NCBI RefSeq assembly: GCF_947488565.1
Contig: NZ_CANKZC010000004.1
Location: 372,001 to 436,000, forward strand
Origin: an uncultured Psychrobacter sp.
GTDB taxonomy: Bacteria > Pseudomonadota > Gammaproteobacteria > Pseudomonadales > Moraxellaceae
DNA: 64,000 bases
Direction: 5' to 3'
Below the pieces are notes generated by a model that made no database searches, was not told the DNA's origin, and saw nothing but the letters and a program-made list of their open reading frames with translations. Each line of letters opens with the position of its first letter. Within the stretch, counting starts at the first letter, position 1. A program made the position numbers and the translations under genes. Shown piece after piece: positions 1 through 7,840 of this stretch.

Positions 1-333
1 TTTTTAGCGTATATCGCTATTCGCTTTAGCCAGCACTTTGCGACACAAGTGCGCATCGTTATGGCAACTATTTTATTAACCGTGCTGATAGGGCTGAGTC
101 GAATACTACTAAATGAGCATTATTTGAGCGATGTATTAGGCGGCTATTTGGTTGGCAGCTTATGGCTGCTAGTGGCGATCAGCGTGACGGAATGGCTCAC
201 TACTAAAGATAAAATTAACTGGCAAATACCTTGGTCAAACAAGCAGGCCTATTTGGTTGGGTTTAGTATCATTAGTGTGCTAATTGGTACTTTGATATAT
301 GCAGGTATTTATCAGTTTCCATTGCTCGCTTAA
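1..333 (+). CDS. PAP2-family phosphatase, C-terminal part (cut by window edge)
   Basis: The reading frame is open to the first base, so this is the tail of a longer gene. The visible 110 residues are membrane-like. They carry the third phosphatase motif of the PAP2 (type 2 phosphatidic acid phosphatase) superfamily, SRILLNEHYLSDVLGGY, which fits S-R-x5-H-x3-D; the histidine is the family nucleophile and the aspartate supports it. Two hydrophobic segments follow. Members dephosphorylate membrane lipid phosphates such as phosphatidic acid or undecaprenyl pyrophosphate, with the active site facing the periplasm. The substrate cannot be told from this fragment. An internal GTG at 49 is not needed as a start, because homologous-looking sequence continues upstream of it. 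Confidence 0.8.
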   Translation, partial: FLAYIAIRFSQHFATQVRIVMATILLTVLIGLSRILLNEHYLSDVLGGYLVGSLWLLVAISVTEWLTTKDKINWQIPWSNKQAYLVGFSIISVLIGTLIYAGIYQFPLLA

Positions 334-445
334 ATGAATTGTTAGCTTTAGCTACCGTTAATGTCCTTATGTAGACGTCAAATAAGCGCTATATGACTCT
401 GTGTAGTTAGAATCAACATACGTTATCTGTTGTGTAGCGTTATAT

Positions 446-490
446 AAAAATACTATACTGTAATATAATATATAGATACTATATATATCG
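446..490. promoter_or_regulatory. AT-rich promoter/operator candidate upstream of the persulfide dioxygenase
   Basis: The octamer ATACTATA occurs at 450-457 and again at 476-483, 26 bp apart, around a TATAAT-like -10 at 464-469. The stretch is almost purely A/T. Sulfide-responsive ArsR-type repressors (BigR/SqrR) act on AT-rich sites near such genes, but no such regulator is seen in the window, so the link is inference. Confidence 0.3.
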
Positions 491-515
491 AGTCTATAAC
501 AAATAAGGAAGCGTT

Positions 516-1265
516 ATGATTTTTCGGCAATTGTACGAGCCTCTCTCGAGTACTTATACCTATTTAATTGGGGATGAGGACACAGGGGAGGCAATTTTAA
601 TTGACCCGGTGATCGCTACTATGGATCGAGATTTGGCCGAATTGCACAAGCTGGGGCTAAAGCTGGCATACACTGTGGACACGCATATTCATGCTGACCA
701 TATTACCGCTGCATTAGAGATGAAGCGCGCCGTTGGCAGTCAGATTGCAGCGCCAGCTTATGATCGGTTAGAGTGTGCTGATATCGGTCTGGAGGAAGGC
801 GTCCCCTTAACAGTAGCTGGCATCACTATAGACCCTCTACATACGCCAGGGCATACCGCTGGGCATTTTGCTTATCTATTTGATGGGCGGGTATTCACAG
901 GAGATGCTTTATTGATTGAAGGTTGCGGCCGCACGGACTTTCAAAACGGTGATGCTGATGCCTTGTATGACTCTGTGCGCAACAAGCTGTTTGCTTTGCC
1001 TGATGAGACTTTAGTTTATCCTGCCCATGATTACAAAGAGCGCTTTGTCTCCTCAATCGCACAAGAAAAGAAGCGTAATCCACGCCTTGGCGGAGATATA
1101 TCTATTGAGGCGTTTCGAGATATTATGAATAACTTGAACCTGCCGTATCCAAAATTTATTGATCACGCGGTACCCGGCAATCTGCAGTGCGGTGTCTGTC
1201 CAAAGGACTTACCTGAGAACCTAGCAGGCTACTGTCGTCAAATGACTCAAAGCCCTCAAGGTTAA
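516..1265 (+). CDS. ETHE1-like persulfide dioxygenase (metallo-beta-lactamase fold)
   Basis: This 249-residue protein has the metallo-beta-lactamase fold metal motif THIHADH at about residues 56-62, HTPGH at about 110 and PAHDY at about 169. These match the mononuclear-iron ETHE1 group: H-x-H-x-D-H, then single histidines, and a conserved FTGDALL segment. ETHE1 enzymes oxidise glutathione persulfide to sulfite in the cytoplasm. The C-terminal NLQCGVCPKDL part is typical of bacterial forms. The start is ATG at 516, with AAGGAAG six bases upstream. A sulfide:quinone oxidoreductase lies just downstream on the other strand, which supports a role in sulfide or persulfide detoxification. No rhodanese domain is fused. 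Assignment is by motif and context. Confidence 0.88.
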   Translation: MIFRQLYEPLSSTYTYLIGDEDTGEAILIDPVIATMDRDLAELHKLGLKLAYTVDTHIHADHITAALEMKRAVGSQIAAPAYDRLECADIGLEEGVPLTVAGITIDPLHTPGHTAGHFAYLFDGRVFTGDALLIEGCGRTDFQNGDADALYDSVRNKLFALPDETLVYPAHDYKERFVSSIAQEKKRNPRLGGDISIEAFRDIMNNLNLPYPKFIDHAVPGNLQCGVCPKDLPENLAGYCRQMTQSPQG

Positions 1266-1289
1266 AGGCGTTGCTATATTGAATGAGGA

Positions 1290-1634
1290 TTAGGCGTGAT
1301 GCTTAGCGCCTAACAATCCTGTCATAAGCGGCAGCAGCACCAAATAAGCATAAGCCAATAACGCCATTACCATCGCAATATGAAACGCCCAATCTACCCA
1401 GTAATTTAGATCTGTTAAGCTGGCCTTAAACAGTATCGGCAATACAAAAAAACCAATAACAGCGACGATAGCCGATAGTACACCAGCGACCCGATACGCC
1501 AGTTTTTTGTGCCGACCTTTGATGACCCAGTAGCTCCACGCCACAAGTAACACGAGTAATAATGTGGTCACCAAGGTGGCATTCTCTAGTATCGCCTCCC
1601 ATAACATCATAACCGCTTGGTTAAGCAGTAACAT
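1290..1634 (-). CDS. small integral membrane protein of the sulfide-oxidation locus, unknown function
   Basis: The 114-residue product has about four hydrophobic segments: residues 5-35, 46-70, 75-100 and the C-terminal region. It has a basic loop GRHKKLAYR between the first two and ends in AKHHA. No catalytic motif or known family was recognised. The start is ATG at 1634 with a strong GAGGAG eight bases upstream. It sits 70 bp downstream of the sulfide:quinone oxidoreductase gene on the same strand, so the two are probably cotranscribed. It converges on the dioxygenase gene with a 24-bp gap. A helper in sulfide transport or quinone-linked electron flow is possible but is only inferred from position. 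A 7-bp-arm hairpin (1290-1313, TTAGGCG/CGCCTAA) overlaps its stop codon. Confidence 0.7.
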   Translation of the reverse strand: MLLLNQAVMMLWEAILENATLVTTLLLVLLVAWSYWVIKGRHKKLAYRVAGVLSAIVAVIGFFVLPILFKASLTDLNYWVDWAFHIAMVMALLAYAYLVLLPLMTGLLGAKHHA

Positions 1635-1704
1635 AGCGTGTGCTCCTCAAGTTTTAATTGATAAAGTAAATCGACTATATTTTAAAAATTGACGTTACAA
1701 AAAG

Positions 1705-3120
1705 CTAAACTCGACCTTTAGCGACGGCCATATACGCAGGCTTTAGCATCATTTCCTCTAAAAACCAAGCAAAGTAGCTCTCTTGTAATGGGTCTACCAA
1801 AGGCACGCTAGGGGTTAAGTTATTATCATAATCAAACTCAACCAGCATCGCTTCACCTTCTTTTATGAGCAGTGGGCACGATGTATAGCCATTGAACTTT
1901 TGGCTTGGCGCGCGTCCTTGTATCACGTCGATAAGATTCGTCGTCACTATCGGTGCAGAGAGCTTGACGGTGGCGGCCGTCTTACCTTTTGGGGTGCCAT
2001 TGATATCGCCTGCGCCAAAGACACTGTCATACTGCTTGTGTTGTAGCGTATATTTATCGACATTAAGCCAGCCTATCTCATTTGCAAGTGGGCTATTGAG
2101 TACGCTATCGACTGCAAACATAGGGGGAACCACATGAATAAAGTCGTAATCTTGCTGGCTTTGATTGCCGTTTCTGTCCGTAAAAATAGCCGTTTTACTG
2201 CTTTTATCGATCGCTGTTAAGCGCTGCTCGAAGTTGACATTTATCGGCGGATCATAAGACGCCCAGCGTGACAATATGTTGTCGTTGACAATAGGCACGC
2301 TAAAGACGGTCTTATGAGGGCTGAAAAACTCAATATCACTATCGCGGCGAGTGCCTGCTTGCATGAGTCTATCGTGCAGCATAAAGGTCATTTTTAGTGG
2401 CGCACCCGCACACTTCATATCGGTATGTGCCAAAGTCATCACCGCGCGTCCACCTGTCTGGCGAAAGTTATCCATCTGCTGCCACGTCTGTAGCGCAATC
2501 TCTGGACTGGCATAGACGCTGCCGATACCATTCGCTCCCAAATCATCAAAATTGAGCCCTTCAATTTGCTCATAACCCAGCCGGAGTCCAGTGGCAATCA
2601 CCAGATAATCATAGTCTAGAGTCTTCCCACTATCGGTCACGACTTGATTATTATCAGGTAAAAACTCAAGGGCATTTTCTTGTACCCAATTGATATCTAT
2701 AGGCATCAAGTCAGCATTGTCATCGGTGACCTTGTCCGTACTACCCCAAACTCCAGTAGCGAGCAGAGTGTAGCCTGGCTGGTAATAATGAACTTTGCGG
2801 CTATCCAAAATGGTTAAGGTGGCATTAGGTAACTGTCGGCTGAGCCTGTTGGCAACGGCCAATCCTGCCACACCTGCACCCACGATCACGATATTGGGCT
2901 TGTCTTGATAAGTGGGCAAAGTAGAGCATGCCGTCATCGTCATGCCACTCATGACAGCGCCTGTGGCTAAGCCTGCCCTAATAAACTGACGTCGATTAAA
3001 CGATTTTAGACCCTTTTGCTCTAACAAAGTGCGCGGATCTTGGTTGGAGTGTTGCTTGGCAGTAGATGAGCCATCTTTGGGGCTTGCTAGATAAGGTGAA
3101 TTACTAAAAAGTCGTTTCAT
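1705..3120 (-). CDS. sqr: sulfide:quinone oxidoreductase, type II, with Tat signal
   Basis: This 471-residue flavoprotein has an FAD-binding GAGVAG at residues 81-86. It has the type II SQR hallmarks KCAGAP (Cys237) and GYTSCPLL (Cys414), plus the EFDYD segment shared with mitochondrial SQR. The two cysteines are the expected redox pair that takes sulfur from sulfide and passes electrons through FAD to quinone. Unusually, about 70 residues precede the flavin domain. They contain a twin-arginine motif (RRQFIRAG, Arg43-Arg44), a hydrophobic stretch and Cys65 in MTAC, resembling a Tat signal with a possible lipobox. Export or outer-face membrane attachment is therefore likely. Start ATG at 3120 has GAGG eight bases upstream. 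The dioxygenase at 516-1265 would use the persulfide product. Flavocytochrome c dehydrogenase is the main alternative, but the cysteine motifs favour SQR. Confidence 0.85.
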   Translation of the reverse strand: MKRLFSNSPYLASPKDGSSTAKQHSNQDPRTLLEQKGLKSFNRRQFIRAGLATGAVMSGMTMTACSTLPTYQDKPNIVIVGAGVAGLAVANRLSRQLPNATLTILDSRKVHYYQPGYTLLATGVWGSTDKVTDDNADLMPIDINWVQENALEFLPDNNQVVTDSGKTLDYDYLVIATGLRLGYEQIEGLNFDDLGANGIGSVYASPEIALQTWQQMDNFRQTGGRAVMTLAHTDMKCAGAPLKMTFMLHDRLMQAGTRRDSDIEFFSPHKTVFSVPIVNDNILSRWASYDPPINVNFEQRLTAIDKSSKTAIFTDRNGNQSQQDYDFIHVVPPMFAVDSVLNSPLANEIGWLNVDKYTLQHKQYDSVFGAGDINGTPKGKTAATVKLSAPIVTTNLIDVIQGRAPSQKFNGYTSCPLLIKEGEAMLVEFDYDNNLTPSVPLVDPLQESYFAWFLEEMMLKPAYMAVAKGRV

Positions 3121-3559
3121 AATATTATCCTCAAGTTATCCCAAAGTTGACTGATTATTACCCTTAAATGGTTGCTGTAGCTAAATAATCGTTACGCCTA
3201 AACTCTATGAGTTCAGCTTAATGAAACGATCTGCTTAATCAAAATCAATACCGTCGTTATTTGAAATAACGATATATAAAATAATATATTAATATAACTG
3301 AAATATCTATAGTTGTTTTTGATATGTGGATAAATTTTGGAATGCATTAAATTTAGCTATATTTTGCTAAAACAGGTGCGGTTTTATAGTTATCGTTAGG
3401 GAAGGCAACTGAAACATTCACGTTTGTTGGTCATGGTATGACAGTAGAGGTCATGCGCTAGAGTAATCAAAAGCTAGCGACATGCTTTTTAGGATTGGAA
3501 TTATGCGGAGCTGAAAATAAGCAGTCTAAGATATGAACGATCTTATAAAGTAGTAAAAA
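3121..3559. other. 439-bp intergenic region upstream of sqr
   Basis: No gene is seen here. The part next to sqr is AT-rich and holds a perfect palindrome at 3254-3272. Nothing recognisable lies between about 3320 and 3559, and there is no clear terminator for the LysR gene that ends upstream on the same strand direction. Confidence 0.6.
3254..3272. promoter_or_regulatory. perfect 19-bp palindrome upstream of sqr, operator candidate
   Basis: Arms TCGTTATTT and AAATAACGA flank one central G, and the site ends about 134 bp before the sqr start. A perfect 9-bp inverted repeat in an AT-rich promoter region suggests a dimeric repressor site, perhaps sulfide-responsive. Which protein binds it cannot be read from the window. 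Confidence 0.4.
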
Positions 3560-4465
3560 TTACAACGCTAAACGGTCTATCAACTCAGCACATTTTTCTC
3601 TTAAGGTATCTCTAAGCAATCTTACTGCAGGTGTTATCGACTGCCTGCTTGGGCAGATTAGCCAAAGCTCATTTTGCTTTGCTTGATAGTCAGTCATGAT
3701 AGGAATCAGTCGGCCTGCTAATATATCGTTAGATAGATCCAAACAAGACTTTACCGCAAGCCCTTTGTCTTCAATACACCAATGCTTAACCAGATCGCCA
3801 TCATTAGATGCTCGGTTGCCATTCATTTTTACTTTATACGTCTGCTTGTCTTTGGTGAATTCCCAAACATCGTGGGTCTTATCGTACAGCTGATAAAACA
3901 GGGCATTGTGCGCTGGCAGCTCATGCGGGTGTTGAGGTGTGCCATGCGTTTCTAGATACCTAGGTGACGCACAAAGTAAGCCTTGCGTATCACATATCTT
4001 AAAGCCATAAAGTCCGGCATCTTTGGGTGAGCCGTAGCGTAACGCTATATCTACAGAGTCGCGATAAAAGTCGATCTGACTATCACTTAAGTTCACTCTC
4101 AAGCTTAAATTTGGATGCTTGTCTAATAACTCATCAAGCCACGGCGTGACAACGTTACGTCCTAGATCAGAAGGTAGGGTGATTCGTAACTCCCCATCAA
4201 TAACGTTAAGATCTTCTTTTATATTTTGTTTCGCTTGTTCAAGCAGTAACAGAGCTTTTTCGCATTCTGGTATATAGCGCTCTCCGGCGCTCGATAGCCG
4301 TAACTGCCGCGTCGTTCGGATAAATATCTCAGCACCGAGTGCTTTTTCCACCCGTTTCAGTGCCGCGCTAGCCGTGGCCACACGCATATCCAGATGTGCT
4401 GCCGCAGCAGTGATACTGCGGTGTTCAGAGATTTTTAGAATAACTTCAAGGTCGGATAACAACAT
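3560..4465 (-). CDS. LysR-type transcriptional regulator, divergent from the quinone-reductase gene
   Basis: An N-terminal winged helix-turn-helix (SITAAAAHLDMRVATASAALKRVEKALGAEIFIR-type pattern, given here only as its spacing) covers about residues 8-60. A substrate-binding domain follows, as in the LysR family; it includes a DSVDIALRYG segment typical of the CrgA/YafC-like branch. I take ATG at 4465 as the start (301 residues). The longer reading from TTG at 4495 would place its first codons inside a perfect palindrome that is most likely the operator. The gene is divergent from the acrylyl-CoA-reductase-like gene at 4566, which is the classic arrangement for a LysR activator or repressor and its target. 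Confidence 0.88.
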   Translation of the reverse strand: MLLSDLEVILKISEHRSITAAAAHLDMRVATASAALKRVEKALGAEIFIRTTRQLRLSSAGERYIPECEKALLLLEQAKQNIKEDLNVIDGELRITLPSDLGRNVVTPWLDELLDKHPNLSLRVNLSDSQIDFYRDSVDIALRYGSPKDAGLYGFKICDTQGLLCASPRYLETHGTPQHPHELPAHNALFYQLYDKTHDVWEFTKDKQTYKVKMNGNRASNDGDLVKHWCIEDKGLAVKSCLDLSNDILAGRLIPIMTDYQAKQNELWLICPSRQSITPAVRLLRDTLREKCAELIDRLAL

Positions 4466-4477
4466 ATTTTCAATTCT

Positions 4478-4498
4478 TATTTGATAATGTATCAAATA
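4478..4498. promoter_or_regulatory. 21-bp palindrome between LysR and yhdH/acuI genes, LysR operator candidate
   Basis: Nine-base arms TATTTGATA and TATCAAATA flank a 3-base spacer and match perfectly. The centre fits the T-N11-A pattern of LysR sites. It lies 12 bp from the chosen LysR start and 67 bp from the start of the divergent reductase gene. The site argues against a LysR start at 4495, which lies inside it. Confidence 0.6.
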
Positions 4499-4565
4499 TT
4501 ACCCTGTTTATTATGCAATAAGCCAGCGTTATGATGGTAGCCACTTAACTAATTGGTGTCACATT

Positions 4566-5546
4566 ATGAAAGCATTTGTCGTAGAAAAGAGCGAAGATAA
4601 AACATTCTCAAGCAGCATACAAGAGGTGCTTGTACCTCAATGCGGCGAAGATGATGTGGTTATAAAGGCCACTTATTCATCCTTAAACTATAAGGATGCC
4701 TTAAGCTCTATAGGTAATCCTGGTGTGACCAGAAAATTCCCACATGTCACAGGTATCGATGTCGCAGGCGTGGTACATGAAACCACTTCTGACGCCTTTA
4801 CTGTCGGCGAAAAAGTGCTAGTGACGGGTTATGATTTGGGCATGGACACCGACGGCGGTCATGCAGAGTTTGTCAAAGTTCCTGCTTCATGGGTTGCAAG
4901 AGTACCGATGGGAATAACGGACAAAGACATTATGACTTTTGGTACGGCAGGACTGACTGCAGCTTTAAGTATTAATGAGCTGATAAATAATGGTGTCAAG
5001 CCTGAAGATGGCGAGGTGTTAGTCACTGGGGCAACAGGCGGCGTCGGTTCTATAGCCGTCTCAATACTGAGTAAAATTGGCTTTAACGTCGTTGCAGTGT
5101 CAGGAAAACAGACGCAAATAGAGTACTTAAAACAAATTGGTGCCACAGAAGTTATCCTCAGACAAGCCTTTAATGAGGACGCCAAAAAGCCAATGATGGC
5201 TGAGAGGTATGCTGGAGTAGTTGATACAGTCGGGGGAGACATTCTAGCCAATGCTTTGAAATATATAAAATACGATGGTGTCGCAACGTGCTGTGGTCTG
5301 ACCGCTTCGCATGAATTAAATACCAACGTATTTCCATTTATTTTACGAGGAGTACGCTTAATAGGTATCGATTCTGTCGAGTGCAAGCTGGATAAGAAGC
5401 AAGCGGCTTGGGATAAACTCGCTGATGAATGGAAGGTCGAGACACTAGCAAGTATTACTAATGAGATTGCGCTCGAAGATATTAAAGCCACTTATCAGTT
5501 GATGCTAGAGGGACAGTCAGTTGGTCGCTATGTGGTCAAAATATAG
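4566..5546 (+). CDS. acuI: YhdH/AcuI-type zinc-independent quinone oxidoreductase (acrylyl-CoA reductase family)
   Basis: The 326-residue product is a medium-chain dehydrogenase/reductase. It has the N-terminal MKAFVVEK and SSLNYKDAL pattern, then GIDVAGVV. The Rossmann motif VTGATGGVGSIAVSIL lies at about residues 154-169, and the protein ends with a VGRYVVKI tail. These are typical of the YhdH/YhfP family, whose AcuI members reduce acrylyl-CoA to propionyl-CoA with NADPH. Zinc ligands of classical alcohol dehydrogenases are absent. If it acts as AcuI, its product would enter the methylcitrate cycle genes found at 31.8-44 kb; this link is inference. Expression is probably controlled by the divergent LysR gene. 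The symbol is given by family, not by proof of substrate. Confidence 0.85.
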   Translation: MKAFVVEKSEDKTFSSSIQEVLVPQCGEDDVVIKATYSSLNYKDALSSIGNPGVTRKFPHVTGIDVAGVVHETTSDAFTVGEKVLVTGYDLGMDTDGGHAEFVKVPASWVARVPMGITDKDIMTFGTAGLTAALSINELINNGVKPEDGEVLVTGATGGVGSIAVSILSKIGFNVVAVSGKQTQIEYLKQIGATEVILRQAFNEDAKKPMMAERYAGVVDTVGGDILANALKYIKYDGVATCCGLTASHELNTNVFPFILRGVRLIGIDSVECKLDKKQAAWDKLADEWKVETLASITNEIALEDIKATYQLMLEGQSVGRYVVKI

Positions 5547-5771
5547 AGGGGCTGCTTCTTTATCTACATGATTATTTCTTTATCTACATAATACAGTTGT
5601 GAGTCACCCAGTAGCTCCTAAAGACTTAGTCTGTCAAAGACACAAGACAGCTTTGGGCGGCTCAAAAGAGGTGTTGATTAGCAAGTAAACTGATAACTAG
5701 GTAGGATGAATTTTTAAAGAGCTTGAGGTAATGCGAGGTTATGTCTAAATACATTGTTTTAAATAAACGAT
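5547..5771. repeat. intergenic spacer with a short direct repeat
   Basis: TTCTTTATCTACAT occurs at 5556-5569 and again at 5576-5589, a 20-bp period just after the reductase stop codon. No hairpin terminator with a T-run is evident. Nothing else is recognised before the tRNA. Confidence 0.5.
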
Positions 5772-5847
5772 TGGTGCGCCCACCAAGACTCGAACTCGGA
5801 TCGATCGCTTAGGAGGCAACTGCTCTATCCTGTTGAGCTATAGGCGC
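5772..5847 (-). tRNA. tRNA-Arg (anticodon CCT)
   Basis: Read on the minus strand, the 76 nt fold into a full cloverleaf. The acceptor arm pairs GCGCCTA with TGGGCGC. The D arm uses GCTC/GAGC. The anticodon stem GTTGC/GCGAT closes a CTCCTAA loop, giving anticodon CCT (reads AGG). The T arm pairs CCGAG with CTTGG around TTCGAGT. The discriminator is A and the CCA end is encoded (5772-5774). AGG is a rare codon in this kind of genome, so a single copy is normal. tRNA genes are common integration targets, but no integrase or duplicated 3' end is seen nearby. Confidence 0.95.
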
Positions 5848-5919
5848 ATTATGGAGTGCTATTGTAAAAAAAAGCTCGTATAAAAGCAATCAACAACGAC
5901 AAATAAAAGTGATTTGACT

Positions 5920-6735
5920 TTATGCACCATTGCTAAGAGCGTCAGCTACTTGTACTGAGCTTTCATCTGCTGTAGGTTTGGCACGCGATGTCGGGTTAAA
6001 TAAGTCATTTAAATTATTTCTGTAACCTTCGATATTTTCATAGTCATACTGTTTTAAAATGTCTTGTCCGACACTTGATAGTATGAAATTGCGAAAGCTT
6101 GTAGCAGCAGGGTTTTCGGTTAAAATCACGCCATCTACCGTTTCGGTGTTTTTTAGCGCATAGCTAAAAGAGGATAGGTTGCGCGCTTCTTTATTATCAT
6201 TTGGTGTATCGGCATTTTCATGCTCATCGTTATCTATGCTGTTGTTTATAATATCAGCAGTCTTATTATGCTCAGCTTGTAACGCTTTAAGAGATGCTTG
6301 CAAAGGTGCTAAGCGGTCTTTAGTTATTTTATCATTGGCCATAATAATATCAGTATTGACAATATATCTTGAATTTTTGTTAATTGCGTTATTGTCAGGA
6401 GTAGTAGGATTATTAGAAGCTTGAAGATCTGGCAAGTCTAGTAATTCATCAGTCTCTACGTAGCGTGCTAACACTTGCAACTTAGGATAGCGTGATTCAA
6501 AGCGAACAATGACATCATCTAACGGAACTTGTAGCTTATCTTCCGCCTGTACATATAAAGTTCTAGTAGTAACTGAGTCGTCCTCATCAGCAGAGGTGTC
6601 ACTCTTAGTACTTGCCATTATAGGAAGTGGGTCTATACTTCTGCGATTACTGTTCCATAGCCACGCAAAAACGCCAATAAAAATAGCCAGCAGTAATAAA
6701 ACCAGTCCTGCCAATAGTAGCTTATAGTCTCTCAT
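5920..6735 (-). CDS. membrane-anchored protein with substrate-binding-protein-like ends, unknown function
   Basis: The 271-residue product begins with one membrane segment (residues about 7-28, LAGLVLLLLAIFIGVFAWLW) and continues into a hydrophilic periplasmic domain. The segment TLYVQAEDKLQVPLDDVI near residue 60, and AATSFRNFILSSVGQDILKQY near 220 in shortened form, resemble the first strand and C-terminal lobe of ModA-like periplasmic binding proteins. The middle is rich in N, D, K and T and looks poorly conserved. If the resemblance is real, this is a tethered binding-protein relative without an obvious transporter next to it. The neighbour 6814-7329 is on the same strand 78 bp upstream, so the two are probably an operon. 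Confidence 0.6.
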   Translation of the reverse strand: MRDYKLLLAGLVLLLLAIFIGVFAWLWNSNRRSIDPLPIMASTKSDTSADEDDSVTTRTLYVQAEDKLQVPLDDVIVRFESRYPKLQVLARYVETDELLDLPDLQASNNPTTPDNNAINKNSRYIVNTDIIMANDKITKDRLAPLQASLKALQAEHNKTADIINNSIDNDEHENADTPNDNKEARNLSSFSYALKNTETVDGVILTENPAATSFRNFILSSVGQDILKQYDYENIEGYRNNLNDLFNPTSRAKPTADESSVQVADALSNGA

Positions 6736-6813
6736 AGGTTACTGCTCATCTTATATTTCAATATATGGTTCAAATTATTTTAGTATTTTTTCTAATGGGG
6801 TTAAGAGTTCTAT

Positions 6814-7329
6814 TTAGGGTCGATGATGCAATACCTCATTGGTTAGTTCCGCCAGCATATTATCAAAAGCATTCTCTTCAGTAGCTGATTTGGCAGACTC
6901 AAAGGTCTCCGTTTTTTCGATTGGGTTTACTACGTCTGTTTTTGTATTATCTAAAGACTGAATATTCGAAACAGGGGGTTTTACGCTTGATTGATGAGCG
7001 GCTAGCGGCGATTCGCCATTATTAAGTAGCTTCTTTAACCATTCAAAACCATGAACCTCCCACCACGCTTCAAAGCGAGGTAAAGTGCTTCCACGTATAG
7101 CGGTCGGTAAGTTCAAGGTGCGTAATGTTTGTGCCAGTATGGGATCGGTAACGATTTGATTGCGACTAAGATAAAGCGACTTTGTGTTACCATCATAAGT
7201 CTGCCGGCGTTGCCAAGCAGCATGATCGACTTTCATACGTGGTAGTTGCCACAGCTCACCGCGAAAATAAACGACATAAAGGCGTTTCTCAGGATGGACA
7301 AAAATAGCATCAATGGGACGCAGTGGCAT
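6814..7329 (-). CDS. hypothetical protein upstream of the membrane-anchored binding-like protein
   Basis: I do not recognise this 171-residue protein. The N-terminal 110 residues look folded: several aromatic and basic positions, a WQRRQTYDG segment, and an ALT-like RTLNLPTAI stretch. The last 60 residues are a low-complexity, S/T/E-rich tail ending in EVLHHRP. No signal peptide or membrane span is visible. It is cotranscribed with the downstream gene by spacing and is divergent from recC across about 500 bp. A lineage-specific Moraxellaceae protein is my best guess. Confidence 0.6.
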   Translation of the reverse strand: MPLRPIDAIFVHPEKRLYVVYFRGELWQLPRMKVDHAAWQRRQTYDGNTKSLYLSRNQIVTDPILAQTLRTLNLPTAIRGSTLPRFEAWWEVHGFEWLKKLLNNGESPLAAHQSSVKPPVSNIQSLDNTKTDVVNPIEKTETFESAKSATEENAFDNMLAELTNEVLHHRP

Positions 7330-7840
7330 AAGAGGCAGTCATCTCGTATTTGAAGTTAAAAGGGTTTAAACATCGGTCAAAGTCATGATAAATGTATAAA
7401 GTATAAAAACTGAGCGACACTGAATGTCGCAAGCTAGTACGTGACTGAGTACGACGCTAGTAAATTTCTAGTATCAATGGCACACTATGATACAGCGTGT
7501 TTATCTTTATTTATGACTTTAGATGTGAGTGGCTTTAATTAGCAATCAGTCACAATTATAAATCATCAAACGTGGTCATCTTAGCAGAAATATATAATTG
7601 GCACGACAGCCAATTTTGGTCTAATAAGTATTGTCGTTGTTGCATTATATTTTAAAAGCCATAATATCAAGAAAACATCTGTTTAGATATAATGACCTTA
7701 CCCTATCTTGAATGATCTATGCAGATGTTCTATAAAATTATCTTGATCGTCCAGAATTCCTTATGCCATTTCCCATTGTATCGCTATTATCGTAGCGTAC
7801 AATAGGTATTATTTATGCTATTTCAATTAGATTATTGTCT
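7330..7840. other. divergent intergenic region before recC
   Basis: This 511-bp AT-rich stretch must contain promoters for both the hypothetical gene on the left and recC on the right. The only clear structure is an inverted repeat at 7596-7615: AATTGGC and GCCAATT around six bases, followed by TTTT. It could be an operator or a weak hairpin. No coding sequence is supported. Confidence 0.5.

Noticed and set aside
4859..5491. 210-residue ORF antisense to the acrylyl-CoA-reductase-like gene
   Set aside because: It has no ribosome site or family-like pattern and mirrors a gene with clear motifs.
5772..5847. tRNA-Arg as an integration site of a genomic island
   Set aside because: No integrase gene and no repeat of the tRNA 3' end were seen nearby.
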